From an uncultured Porphyromonadaceae bacterium (GTDB taxonomy: Bacteria; Bacteroidota; Bacteroidia; Bacteroidales; Muribaculaceae), in the NCBI GenBank assembly GCA_945916235.1, contig CAMEGQ010000001.1:23496-87495 (forward strand): 64,000 nucleotides of DNA, written 5' to 3'. The notes below the pieces were generated by a model. The model was given only the letters and a program-made list of their open reading frames with translations. It did no database searches and was not told where the DNA came from. Within the stretch, counting starts at the first letter, position 1; the number at the start of each line of letters is the position of its first letter. The position numbers were made by a program, and so were the translations under genes. Below are positions 13,518 to 21,968 of this stretch, in pieces.

Positions 13518-15317
13518 TTAAATCGTTGTAGTAGATTCTTCCGTTCCCGTTGAGCTGCGGTCGAGGGTGGTTAGTACCTGTTCGCGGATGACCCATTCGG
13601 CGTGAGGGTCCCACTCGTTGAAGATGCAGATATTTTGCAGGTAGCGGAGGTAGATGCGCTGGATGGGCGTGAGCTGCTGCTGCTTCAGCAGCTTCAGTTC
13701 GCGCTGGTAAGTTCCTCCGCTGCTGCCGCTCTTGCCGGGTACGGCACCGATAAGGGCCGGGTGAATACCGAGGGCAAAGAAGATGATGCTGCTGATCTCC
13801 TCCAGCTCGTCCTTCGTGTCGGCACCGCTGCTCACCTGTGGCACATCCACAATCTCCACGCTCTTCCACAGCGTCTTCTCGTCGGTGCTGAGGAAGCTGT
13901 CGAGGATGAGCGTCTTGCCGTTGTTGCTACGGCGCTTCAGGAAGGCATTGACGCTCTCGTAGATTTGATTCTTGACTGCATCCTTCTTCTCGTCGGTGTC
14001 GGCTCCCATCTGGTCGTACATCGACTTCAGATAACTGAGGTTGATGTAGATAATCTTGCCCCACATGGTGGAGTTCTCGCGAGCCACGGCTTTGTCGTAG
14101 ATGAGCGTGCTGGCGTAGCTGTAGGCTTGCGAGGTGAAGATGCTCCACCAGGCAGCCTGCGGATAGTAGGGCCGCAGCATGGAGGGGTACTTGCTTGGTG
14201 CACAGAACCAGAGCGGGCGCTTGGCCATCGGCACACTCTGATTGCGTCGCACCGTCTCACGCAGTTCGGCCACCACATGGTTGGCGTCGAGGCACGGATA
14301 GGCCACTACGTCGCGTTGCTCCAGCTTGGCGGTGGTGTCGTTGCGCCACTTCTCGCTGTAGAAGATGTGGTTCACCTTCCATTGCTCATCCATCTCCTCC
14401 ATGCGTGCGCAGACCGACGGGATATAACCCACGCGGACAATCTTAGGTCGCCACGGTGCGCGTCGCCCTACGGATAGGCCGTAGGTGGGGAAGTAGATGT
14501 CGAGGTGGTGCTGGTCGGTCATGCAGCTCTGGAAGTGGCTCTCCAGGTTGTTGTTCTCCAGGAAAGGCTTCACCTCATCCATCGTGCGCTGCCATTCGGC
14601 ATAGTCGGCCATAAGCTGTCCCATCTCTTCCCAATCCATCTTCAGCACCATATCGCTGGCGCTCTCCGTTCCGCTCCCGTTGCCTTTGCGAGAGCCTTGC
14701 GACTGTGATCCGCTTGGTGACATGTTCACGGCCTCGCCCCAAGAGATGGTGCGCTCTCCCCCACCCTCTCCGTCGGCTTGAGTCCGAGCCATCTCCGCCT
14801 CACGCGTGGCGATGCGCAGAGCCACCTCGCGCATCTTACCGAGCAGCAGCAATCCGGCATCCTCGTAGGGTACTTTACGCTCTACCACCGTGCCGCCCTG
14901 GTAGGCCGTGAAGCGGTACATCAGCTTTGGTCCGAGGGCTACGGTGGAATCAATCAGATAGCGCAGCGCCGAAGCCGTGTAAGGCAGCGAGTTGGCGTAG
15001 ATATAAATCTGGTTGGGCAGGTTATCCTGCGGTCCCCAGGGGATATAGCCCATCCAGTTCTCCTCACGGTTGCCAGGCACCGACTTGGGTGCACTCTGTT
15101 TGGCGTTGAACATGTTGGCATTCATCTTCATGGCTGGGCCGCCGATGCTCGACGTGCTGCCCATCATCTCCTTGCCTACCTCCGTGCGCCCGTTCTCCGG
15201 GATGTTAGACACCCGTGGCATGGAAGTATAACCCATCAAGGGGACGTAGCCCTTATCCTTCAAATCCTCCACCCTGCGGCGGAATGAGGCAATTTCTTTG
15301 TTGTTTATTTTGGCCAT
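13518..15317 (-). CDS. Phage portal protein
   Basis: This 599-aa protein is the best portal candidate. The C-terminal part has the usual portal layout: an acidic helix, then EISSIIFFALGIHPALIGA, a glycine-rich loop (GKSGSSGGTYQREL), then a long helix (KLLKQQQLTPIQRIYLRYL), as in portals where helix alpha-stem and crown domains follow 'GIPP.llG....s..n..q..r.F'. The middle includes YPCLDANHVVAE and a helix rich in Tyr. The portal forms the dodecameric ring at one capsid vertex and docks the terminase. It lies on the minus strand, away from the capsid genes and the large terminase, an unusual split. Confidence 0.8.
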   Translation of the reverse strand: MAKINNKEIASFRRRVEDLKDKGYVPLMGYTSMPRVSNIPENGRTEVGKEMMGSTSSIGGPAMKMNANMFNAKQSAPKSVPGNREENWMGYIPWGPQDNLPNQIYIYANSLPYTASALRYLIDSTVALGPKLMYRFTAYQGGTVVERKVPYEDAGLLLLGKMREVALRIATREAEMARTQADGEGGGERTISWGEAVNMSPSGSQSQGSRKGNGSGTESASDMVLKMDWEEMGQLMADYAEWQRTMDEVKPFLENNNLESHFQSCMTDQHHLDIYFPTYGLSVGRRAPWRPKIVRVGYIPSVCARMEEMDEQWKVNHIFYSEKWRNDTTAKLEQRDVVAYPCLDANHVVAELRETVRRNQSVPMAKRPLWFCAPSKYPSMLRPYYPQAAWWSIFTSQAYSYASTLIYDKAVARENSTMWGKIIYINLSYLKSMYDQMGADTDEKKDAVKNQIYESVNAFLKRRSNNGKTLILDSFLSTDEKTLWKSVEIVDVPQVSSGADTKDELEEISSIIFFALGIHPALIGAVPGKSGSSGGTYQRELKLLKQQQLTPIQRIYLRYLQNICIFNEWDPHAEWVIREQVLTTLDRSSTGTEESTTTI

Positions 15318-15359
15318 CCTTGTGATTGGTTTTATTGTTCAGTGATTGATTCTTAGTGA

Positions 15360-15632
15360 TTAGCTTACGACAATCTTGGTGTCATTAACGGATAGGATAA
15401 GCACATCATGGATGGTGCGCTGCTCTCCGCTGTTGATGAATTGAATGTTGCGCATCCGCTTCCGCACGTTGACGGAGGTGGTCACTACATTCTTGAACTC
15501 CTGAATCTCCCCCTTCATCGTGACATAACGCATGTTGAAAGGCACGCGGTTGCCCTCCTCATCCACCCGCTCCATCAGCATCTTCGCATGCTGGTAGCGC
15601 AGCATCTTTAATGGTGCATTCTTCTTAGCCAT
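15360..15632 (-). CDS. Small basic protein at the head of the portal operon
   Basis: This 90-aa protein starts MAKKNAPLKMLRYQHAKML and has a beta-rich second half (VTTSVNVRKRMRNIQF, then HDVLILSVNDTKIVVS). It ends 43 nt before the portal start and should be the first gene of that operon. Small proteins in this place are found in several Bacteroidales phages. No domain known. Function unassigned. Confidence 0.55.
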   Translation of the reverse strand: MAKKNAPLKMLRYQHAKMLMERVDEEGNRVPFNMRYVTMKGEIQEFKNVVTTSVNVRKRMRNIQFINSGEQRTIHDVLILSVNDTKIVVS

Positions 15633-15660
15633 ATCGTATCGCTTTGATTACCATACAAAG

Positions 15661-16290
15661 GTACCACCCCACCCCGTCATCTGAAAGGACAGATTTTCGT
15701 GTTGATGTACACACGTACACACATACTCACGTAATTACATACTCACGTAATTACATACTCACGTAATTACATACTCACGTAATTACGAACTCACGTATTC
15801 ACATAATCACATATTTTTAGAAACATGTATTTATATCAACACGTAATTACATATTTATATGTTTACATAATTGCGTGTTTACAGATTTATGGATGTACAT
15901 ATTTACATGTTTATGTATTTTCATATATACAGAATTATATAATTACATAAACACAAATTCACGTATTTATGCACTTACATGTTTACGAAATTAAATATTA
16001 AAGCATGACTTAAACATAATCAGATAGTTAACTATAAATTAGTTCGTTATATAACACGTATTTATATAATTACATATACACATATATACATACTTACATA
16101 CATCCATATTTATGTATTTACATGATTTCATACACACGTAATTACATATTTATATGTTTGCATACACATGTAATTACATGTTTTCATACACACGTAATTA
16201 CATATTTGCATACACACGTATTTATGTATTTATGTATTTTTGCATTTACATAAACACATATTCACATAATTAGCGTTCGAAATCACGAAA
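15661..16290. repeat. AT-rich repeat region, probable partition centromere
   Basis: This ~630-bp non-coding region lies just upstream of parA. It contains ACGTAATTACATACTC repeated at an exact 16-bp spacing about four times (15728-15790), then diverged copies of TAATTACAT, ACGTATTTA and TTTACATA throughout. GTAATTAC is itself an 8-bp palindrome. Regular AT-rich repeats next to a Walker-type parA are typical of plasmid centromeres (parS/parC). A shorter run sharing TAATTACATATACACATA lies at 47717-47760. Confidence 0.65.
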
Positions 16291-16297
16291 TAATCCC

Positions 16298-16306
16298 TAT
16301 CTTTGC
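16298..16306 (+). promoter_or_regulatory. -7 element of the parA promoter
   Basis: TATCTTTGC lies 43 nt before the parA ATG. The -33 region is weak (GTTC at about 16275). The leader has TAATCACTAATAACTAAT repeats. Confidence 0.55.
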
Positions 16307-16348
16307 AGCCGTAACTAATACGTCACTAATCACTAATAACTAATAAAA

Positions 16349-17206
16349 ATGAAGGTAATCAGTATTCTCAACTACAAGGGTGGGGCAGGGAAGACCACCA
16401 CCGTTGCTAACCTTGGCACAGCCCTGTGGATTCTGGGCTACAAGGTGCTACTCATTGACAGTGATATTCAGGGTAACCTGACATTCCTCATGGGGTTCGA
16501 CCAATCTTGCGGAGACGCTACGCTGCACGACTGGATGATCCACGATGGCAACCCACCCATCTATGAGCGCTATCACGGGCTCTACTACATCCCAGTCAGT
16601 GGCGACCAGGAGTTCGAACAGAAGCTCGACAAGATGTACCACCGCGAGGATGTGCTTCGCGACCACCTGGAGCCTATATGTCAGATGTTCGACTACATCC
16701 TCATTGACTGCTCGTTCAAAGCCGGACTGACCAACACCAACGCACTTAACGCCAGTGATAGCCTACTTATCCCATCCGAGTGCGCCAGTTTCTCGATGCA
16801 AGGCATGGAAAAGCTGATGCAGGACTACGAGGACATCCGCCGTCGCATGAACCCCAAGCTGGAGATAGAGGGGGTGCTGCTCACCAAGTACCAGCACAAC
16901 ACCCGCTTCAGTCGGCAGATGACCGCATGGCTTGAAACGCAGCCACGCTACGAGGGCAAGGTATTCCAGACCCGCATCCGCAAGAACATCCGCTTCGACG
17001 AGTCGCCCATCGAGAGCAAGAGTGTGTTCGAACGCGACGTGAAGGCTAACGGTGCGGAGGATTACCTGGCACTGGCTGAAGAGATAACCTGCGCCAAGCG
17101 CCCCGACCAATGGCCCTACATACCCCTCAACGCCTGGCTGGAGGAGCACCCCGACGATGAAGGCGTAAAGCTGCAAATCGAGGAACTGAATAAGAAAAAG
17201 AGGTAA
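16349..17206 (+). CDS. parA: ParA-family partition ATPase
   Basis: ParA-type ATPases move low-copy plasmids by nucleoid gradients. This 285-aa protein has the deviant Walker A KGGAGKTTT at residues 10-18 with the signature lysine, the Walker A' region LLIDSDIQGN, and Walker B YILIDCS. It has no N-terminal HTH, as in type Ib ParA, which usually pair with a small ribbon-helix-helix or similar centromere-binding protein and a centromere upstream. Both are present in position: the 15.7-16.3 kb repeats and the gene at 17319. A parA in a phage with no integrase points to plasmid maintenance. Confidence 0.9.
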   Translation: MKVISILNYKGGAGKTTTVANLGTALWILGYKVLLIDSDIQGNLTFLMGFDQSCGDATLHDWMIHDGNPPIYERYHGLYYIPVSGDQEFEQKLDKMYHREDVLRDHLEPICQMFDYILIDCSFKAGLTNTNALNASDSLLIPSECASFSMQGMEKLMQDYEDIRRRMNPKLEIEGVLLTKYQHNTRFSRQMTAWLETQPRYEGKVFQTRIRKNIRFDESPIESKSVFERDVKANGAEDYLALAEEITCAKRPDQWPYIPLNAWLEEHPDDEGVKLQIEELNKKKR

Positions 17207-17221
17207 CCAACCAACCGCCAA

Positions 17222-17312
17222 TAACTTATCACTAATCGACAATAAGTTGTCACTAATCGACAATAAGTTGTCACTAACCAATAATAACTTATCACTAACC
17301 ACTAATCAATAA
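17222..17312. repeat. Direct repeats between parA and its partner
   Basis: ACAATAAGTTGTCACTAATCG and ATAACTTATCACTAAtC-type units recur four times. ACAATAAGTTGT has partial dyad character (ACAA..TTGT). These may be operator sites for partition-gene autoregulation. Confidence 0.5.
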
Positions 17313-17318
17313 AAAGAA

Positions 17319-17837
17319 ATGGCAAATAAGGCAGCAAACATAGATTTCGGTCAATCCATCAATCGCATGAACCGTATGACCAGCGAGAGACCGCGCACAG
17401 ATCAATCCCAAGAGAGTGGGGGAGAGGTTCGTAACGAAGAACGACCCACTGAATCACAACGTCCTTTGGTTATAACGCCGGAGGCTGGGAAATGTCTTGT
17501 CGCATCGACTGTGGCATCTCAAGACCCAACCACGGAAGATGAACAATACCGAGTATCACCAACCTTAATCGACACAGACCTGATACTCCAACCGCGCCGA
17601 GTTCCGGGCCGTAAGAAGCGGGAGAATAACATTCGCACCAACCCAAAGACCATCTTCTTTGACGATGACACAGATTACGCCCTATCCACCATCAAGCTCA
17701 ACAACAGCATCGACAAGAAAGACCTTGTACTGGCGGCGACCCGCCTCTTTTTAGAAAAATTTTACCAATCAGATTTAGGCCGTTTGTCGGAGGATGGAGT
17801 AGAAGCCATCTTCCAGCAGATCAGCGGCCATAAATAG
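17319..17837 (+). CDS. Probable ParA partner (centromere-binding protein)
   Basis: This 172-aa protein follows parA and is the natural partner by position. The first ~100 residues are polar and disordered-looking with many Ser, Thr, Pro and Gln. The last ~65 residues have a folded pattern (DYALSTIKLNNSIDKKDLVLAATRLFLEKFY), a strand followed by two helices that would fit a ribbon-helix-helix. A disordered arm plus RHH is the layout of ParG/Omega-like partners, which use the arm to stimulate ParA. No ParB (Spo0J) motif is seen. Assignment rests on context and fold guess. Confidence 0.5.
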   Translation: MANKAANIDFGQSINRMNRMTSERPRTDQSQESGGEVRNEERPTESQRPLVITPEAGKCLVASTVASQDPTTEDEQYRVSPTLIDTDLILQPRRVPGRKKRENNIRTNPKTIFFDDDTDYALSTIKLNNSIDKKDLVLAATRLFLEKFYQSDLGRLSEDGVEAIFQQISGHK

Positions 17838-17850
17838 GCATCAAACCGCT

Positions 17851-17960
17851 GAGGGTTGCGCAACACTCACGCGAGGGTAGCGCAACCCTCAGCCGAAAGG
17901 TGCGGCATCTATCTCGCGAGGGTAGCGCAACCCTCAGCCCAGAGATGCGCAACCCTCAGC
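17851..17960. repeat. Cluster of GAGGGTTGCGCAACCCTC palindromes (copy A)
   Basis: Palindromic units start at 17851, 17873 and 17918, with a half unit near 17944 (GATGCGCAACCCTC). Spacings are 22 and 45 bp. Copy B (63288-63394) has the same unit spacings. Each unit is built on the core TTGCGCAA. The cluster directly follows the putative centromere-binding gene. Confidence 0.75.
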
Positions 17961-18890
17961 CGATAAACGCCGCACCTTCGCTCTATAAACACCACCCGAT
18001 TTTCAGCGGAAAATCTGAACACTTACAGGCCGCAAGCCTGGCCGATTCCATAGGCAACCCGTACAACTCCCCAACGGCCAAACATACCACTCCCCAACGG
18101 AACCCCGTACCACTCTCATCGGCAACCCCATCCGGCCACCCGCCATCTCATACCCCTCACATTCGCCCCAAACATTCAGCGCCCGCCTCCAGCAACCACC
18201 CCTCCCATCAACCCCACCTCTCCACCAGAATAGGGAAAATAGAACATTCTGAAACGTGATGTAAAAATATATTTCGACCTCATTTTTCCTTAAATAGAGT
18301 TAAATCAAAAACTCATTCATTTCATTTCCAAGATAATAACACACTCTATCTGCCACAAATCGGCATTCTGCGCAAATCGTGTCAGAGCGAAAATCAGAGG
18401 AAAATAGAACATTTTCAAAACCATTTATTATTGACAATCAGCCACTTAACATCTATAAAAACCATAGTAAAAAATTTTTCTGCCATTTTTGCCCCGTCTG
18501 CCCTATCACAAAACAATCAATAAAAAACATTCAAATGTGCCTAAAAAGGTCTCTTTAACCTCATCAAATTTCCCTTTACACCCATTTTAGGTAGGAAAAC
18601 GATAGGGCAGAAGAGAAAGAAAAGGCATAAAACCCTATATATTCTGTATATTATATACTCTTATTACTGCTTGAAAATAAAAAATAGGGCAGAAGTATAG
18701 AATATATTAGGATTACTCAAAACTTAACTGCACTGAATATCAAAACGTTACGTCGATAAAAATCCTCTGCCCTAATTTCTGCCACGATTTGCCCATCCTT
18801 GCGTTTGCGGTCAGAACGAGTACTAAGTATTACTTTAATTAATTACACATAATTTATTCATTGTTAGTTTGTTATATCCATTTAATTGAT
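17961..18890. other. Non-coding region with inverted TAGGGCAGA repeats
   Basis: I see no convincing gene in this ~930 bp; the 17900-18259 ORF is a proline-rich artefact of the palindrome cluster. The part after 18240 is AT-rich. It contains CTGCCCTATC (about 18501), GATAGGGCAGA (about 18602), ATAGGGCAGA (about 18687) and TCTGCCCTAA (about 18771), forming inverted pairs. These could be binding sites or a structured RNA. A promoter for the gene at 18936 ends the region. Confidence 0.5.
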
Positions 18891-18899
18891 TATATTTGC
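18868..18899 (+). promoter_or_regulatory. Bacteroidetes-type promoter for the 18.9-kb gene
   Basis: TTTG (18868-18871), 19 nt, TATATTTGC (18891-18899) is a full consensus. The next ATG is at 18936. Confidence 0.75.
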
Positions 18900-18935
18900 A
18901 AGGTGAAATTATAACCAGTTAACAAATAGCGCTCC

Positions 18936-19589
18936 ATGCAAAAGAGACAGGATAAAAGTAACCGAGAACCCACTATGATGCAGCCCACCAATACCACCTT
19001 TGTGCGGGTCAGTAGCTATGTGCGCCGCTTCTTCTATGTGAAGTATGGTACCCCCGTGGTGCTACCTATGGGCCACCCGATGCACCAGTTGATGCTTCGT
19101 CACCTGGTCTATAACCCCACTTTGCAGCTCATCAGCAAGCAGAGTGTCAACCGCGCCTCGATGGATCCGGCCATCCGTTCCAACATCATCGAGCTTCAAA
19201 CCTGCCAGCAGGCCGACGAGTGCGATGAGTTGATGGAGGTGGTGATGCCTGATACCGTGCTACGCACCGGTGTAGCCAAGCAGACAAACTGGTACTACCA
19301 GCTCGACAATGCCGGGTCACGACTCTTCCGCAAGGAGGCGAAGAACGAGTATTGGCAAGAGATGCAGCTATTCATCCGTCAGTGCTTCGTGCGGGCCGCG
19401 CTCATGGGCGAGAAGGTGTCGCGCGAGGAGGCCATCAGCGACTTCATGATTGGCTACGGCATCCCCATGTCGCATTACGAAAGCATGGTGCGCTGCGAGC
19501 GCCGCGAGCGCCGACGCCAGGAGGAGGAGATAGAGCAGCGGCGCGACTTTATGGAGAAGCGTGCAAACGACGTCTTTCTTTATACATAA
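18936..19589 (+). CDS. Unknown phage protein, 217 aa
   Basis: The 217-aa product starts after a consensus promoter. A later ATG (TMMQPTNTTF) is possible. The middle has PVVLPMGHPMHQLMLRHLVY and the C-terminus is a long, very charged helix (RCERRERRRQEEEIEQRRDF). No domain known. It is the first gene of the head region, so a packaging or regulatory role is possible. Confidence 0.5.
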   Translation: MQKRQDKSNREPTMMQPTNTTFVRVSSYVRRFFYVKYGTPVVLPMGHPMHQLMLRHLVYNPTLQLISKQSVNRASMDPAIRSNIIELQTCQQADECDELMEVVMPDTVLRTGVAKQTNWYYQLDNAGSRLFRKEAKNEYWQEMQLFIRQCFVRAALMGEKVSREEAISDFMIGYGIPMSHYESMVRCERRERRRQEEEIEQRRDFMEKRANDVFLYT

Positions 19590-19683
19590 ACTATTTTCAT
19601 AAACTATCATAAATCAGCCCCCGAAAAACAGCTATTCTGTCCGCTTGTTTGTCCGCTGATTTTAACCACTAAAAAGAGACCCT

Positions 19684-20130
19684 ATGGAATGCAATGAAAT
19701 GAACTTCGAAAACCTAATATCCATCACCGCCTATCCGCAGGCTGCGGTGCAGTTTGCCGTTCCGTTTCAGGTGGTGAGCAAGTATATCCGCCCAACTGAC
19801 CTGACCGTTACCGAGAGTATGGCCACTATACTCCACTTCGACCGACGCACCTTCAAGGTCACCGAAGGGTTGCAGCGTGGCATCAACGGCATCTACTGCC
19901 AAGATACCTTTCAATGGCAAATCAAGCGACCCGAAGCCTCTGACATTGACACCATTAAAGCCATAACGGGGAAACCGCACCATTTAAAGTTCACCTTTAT
20001 GGGTGGCAAGGTGATGTGGCTGCGTGCCGCCGAAGAGGGGTGGGACGGAGGCTATGAGCACGACAGCGAGTCGTGCCGCGTCAATCTGAAGGCGGAGACC
20101 GTGAGCGGATTGCAGCTGCTTATCCCATAG
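19684..20130 (+). CDS. Unknown phage protein, 148 aa
   Basis: This mostly beta protein (ISITAYPQAAVQFAVPFQVV, HHLKFTFMGGKVMWLR) lies between the promoter at 18.9 kb and a strong terminator, so it probably forms a two-gene transcript with the 217-aa gene. No recognised motif. Structural or regulatory roles both possible. Confidence 0.5.
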   Translation: MECNEMNFENLISITAYPQAAVQFAVPFQVVSKYIRPTDLTVTESMATILHFDRRTFKVTEGLQRGINGIYCQDTFQWQIKRPEASDIDTIKAITGKPHHLKFTFMGGKVMWLRAAEEGWDGGYEHDSESCRVNLKAETVSGLQLLIP

Positions 20131-20163
20131 CACTCTTCTTTTCCTTAGTATATAGTACCCAAG

Positions 20164-20210
20164 ATGGGCTGACGGAGGTTCCAAACGAACACCGTCGGCC
20201 CATTATTTTT
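20164..20210 (+). terminator. Intrinsic terminator
   Basis: ATGGGCTGACGG pairs perfectly over most of its length with CCGTCGGCCCAT, followed by TATTTTT. It closes the transcript with the genes at 18936 and 19684. Confidence 0.85.
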
Positions 20211-20278
20211 ATCCATACACCGTAATAATCAACGCTTTGCACCGCCAAACAGTCCTTAATTACCCACGCGCATAGCTG

Positions 20279-20287
20279 TACTTTTGC
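20279..20287 (+). promoter_or_regulatory. -7 element of the head-gene promoter
   Basis: TACTTTTGC matches TAnnTTTGC; the -33 region (about 20255) is weak. It lies 31 nt before the protease start. Confidence 0.6.
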
Positions 20288-20317
20288 TTAACGAAAATAA
20301 AAAAACAGCAAAAGATT

Positions 20318-21904
20318 ATGTCAACGTACAGAGGACTTCATGAGATATTGACGCAGCGCTTGTGGGATATGCACCCCGAAGAGCTCTTTTCGCTCAAGGA
20401 TGAGATTGATAAGAACCTACTCGGCCATATCCCCTTTGTGATGGAGCATGCCGACCTGCGCAAGCCCTATATGCTTTCGTCGCGCGACCGATTCACCGAA
20501 CAGCTCTATGTAGGTACCGCACGCTACATCGAGTGGTACGAGGATTTGCGTGACGATGACCAGATTATTAATGTAATGAGCATCAACGGCCCTATTACCC
20601 GCAACGGAGGAGCCTGCTCGTATGGTAGCAAGGAGATACGCGACTACCTGATGCAGGCAGCCGACAACGAGCATGTGATTGGCCATATCATTGTCATCGA
20701 TTCTCGTGGTGGAAGCGCAGAGGCTAAGTATGACTTTGAGCAGGCTATAGCCTACGTGCATAAGAAGAATCAGAAGGTCATCGCACTGATAGATGGATCG
20801 TGCGACTCGGCGGCCTACGCACTGGCTGCACTTTGCGATGAAATCTACGTGATGAACGAGAAGAATAATGTGGGTTGCATTGGCACGTTTGCGGCCTTCT
20901 ACTATACCCCCAACGGAGCCGAGGATGCACAGACCAAGCGCATCTTCGTAGAGCGTTATGCCGAAGGCTCGCCCTACAAGAACAAGACCTTCCGCGACCT
21001 TTCCGATGGCGACGATTCACTGCTGATGCAGGAGCTCAACAAAAGCGCAGAAGACTTTAAGGCGATGGTACGGGCTAACCGCCCCTCCGTCACCGAAGAG
21101 CAGTTGCTTGGTGCCGACTACGAAGCCTCCGAGGTGATGGGTACGATGGTAGATGGCGTAGGTACCATGCAGAGCTGCATCGACCGCATCCTTGAATTGA
21201 GCGGTAACGCGCAGCAGCAAACCGAGGAGCCACAAACAACCCCCGTAGATGATCCGGATGGCGAACCCAACGACGATCCCGACAACGACACAAGCCGTCA
21301 GCCAGGCAACGACAACGAAGACGAATCAAAAAAAACCCAAATCAATAACCAAGAGATGAGTAAATCTTTCGAGAAAATCCAGATGGCCTGCGGTGCGGGT
21401 GCGCTGGAGAGCGACAAGAACGGACTCTACCTGCAAACCGCTTACTGCGAGAAGCTGGAAGCCTACGTGGAGCAGGCCGAGCAGAAGGCTGAAACGCTGG
21501 ATGCCAAGATGCAGGAGATTGCCGGTCTGAACGAGACGATGGAACAGCTGAAGAGCGAACAGGCCGCTGCGCTGGAGACTCTGAAGGCGGAGTATGAAAC
21601 CAAGCTGAACGACTTGAACGAACAGCTCACCAAGGCTGCCGAAGCCTTCGCCACCGAAAAGGCTGCGCTGGAGGCTCAGCTGAAGGAGGCCGCCGACAAG
21701 CTGGCCGAGAAGGAGAACGAGCTGAACGAGATGGCACAGGCCGCCACCGCCAGCCCCAAGCCCGAAGCCCCCAAGGGTAACGGCGTGAGCGCTGAAGGCA
21801 AGAAGAGTTCTCCGCTGCTGTTTAAGGAAGGCATGAGCGAAGAAGAACGGCGCAAGGCTCAGAGTGATCGAATGAACGAGTTGCGCCGCCTAATCAACGG
21901 CTAA
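20318..21904 (+). CDS. S49/ClpP-like prohead protease fused to a scaffold-like C-terminus
   Basis: Residues ~80-300 are an S49 (SppA/lambda C-like) fold: an oxyanion-type VIDSRGGSAEAKYDF, then DGSCDSAAYALAALCDEIY with the probable nucleophile Ser164, then NNVGCIGTFAAFY. Residues ~300-345 form an acidic Pro/Asp/Asn linker. From Met347 the protein is a long coiled coil with a basic tail, as expected of a scaffolding protein. Head-maturation proteases of this kind cleave the scaffold and capsid N-terminus. The layout matches lambda C/Nu3. A run of eight A at 21328-21335, just before the scaffold part, is a possible slippage site. Confidence 0.85.
   Translation: MSTYRGLHEILTQRLWDMHPEELFSLKDEIDKNLLGHIPFVMEHADLRKPYMLSSRDRFTEQLYVGTARYIEWYEDLRDDDQIINVMSINGPITRNGGACSYGSKEIRDYLMQAADNEHVIGHIIVIDSRGGSAEAKYDFEQAIAYVHKKNQKVIALIDGSCDSAAYALAALCDEIYVMNEKNNVGCIGTFAAFYYTPNGAEDAQTKRIFVERYAEGSPYKNKTFRDLSDGDDSLLMQELNKSAEDFKAMVRANRPSVTEEQLLGADYEASEVMGTMVDGVGTMQSCIDRILELSGNAQQQTEEPQTTPVDDPDGEPNDDPDNDTSRQPGNDNEDESKKTQINNQEMSKSFEKIQMACGAGALESDKNGLYLQTAYCEKLEAYVEQAEQKAETLDAKMQEIAGLNETMEQLKSEQAAALETLKAEYETKLNDLNEQLTKAAEAFATEKAALEAQLKEAADKLAEKENELNEMAQAATASPKPEAPKGNGVSAEGKKSSPLLFKEGMSEEERRKAQSDRMNELRRLING
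21356..21904 (+). CDS. Possible nested scaffolding protein (internal in-frame start)
   Basis: An in-frame ATG at 21356 (MSKSFEKIQM) begins a 182-aa product: a short folded start, then about 110 residues of alanine- and glutamate-rich coiled coil, then a basic helix (EERRKAQSDRMNELRR), the usual capsid-binding end of scaffolds. The site is preceded by A-rich sequence (AAATCAATAACCAAGAG) like other starts here. Lambda Nu3 is made the same way from gene C. Separate expression is inferred. Confidence 0.55.
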   Translation: MSKSFEKIQMACGAGALESDKNGLYLQTAYCEKLEAYVEQAEQKAETLDAKMQEIAGLNETMEQLKSEQAAALETLKAEYETKLNDLNEQLTKAAEAFATEKAALEAQLKEAADKLAEKENELNEMAQAATASPKPEAPKGNGVSAEGKKSSPLLFKEGMSEEERRKAQSDRMNELRRLING

Positions 21905-21968
21905 CCTTTCGATAAGCGATAACAATCAACGAATTAATTATTTAACCCCTCAAAAACCTATTTGACTT

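Noticed and set aside
13602-14477. 291-aa + strand ORF opposite the portal gene, and 14778-15287 (+)
   Set aside because: Antisense shadows with atypical composition; the portal frame is unbroken and recognisable.
15721-15800. Regular short repeats considered as a CRISPR array
   Set aside because: The 16-bp units are contiguous, with no spacers of constant length and no cas genes. The same applies to the 20-bp array at 45.3 kb and the 22-bp iterons at 43.9 kb.
17900-18259. 119-aa ORF on the + strand
   Set aside because: It reads through the palindrome cluster and C-rich DNA, giving a Pro/His/Ser-rich product with no fold; it has no promoter or conserved start.
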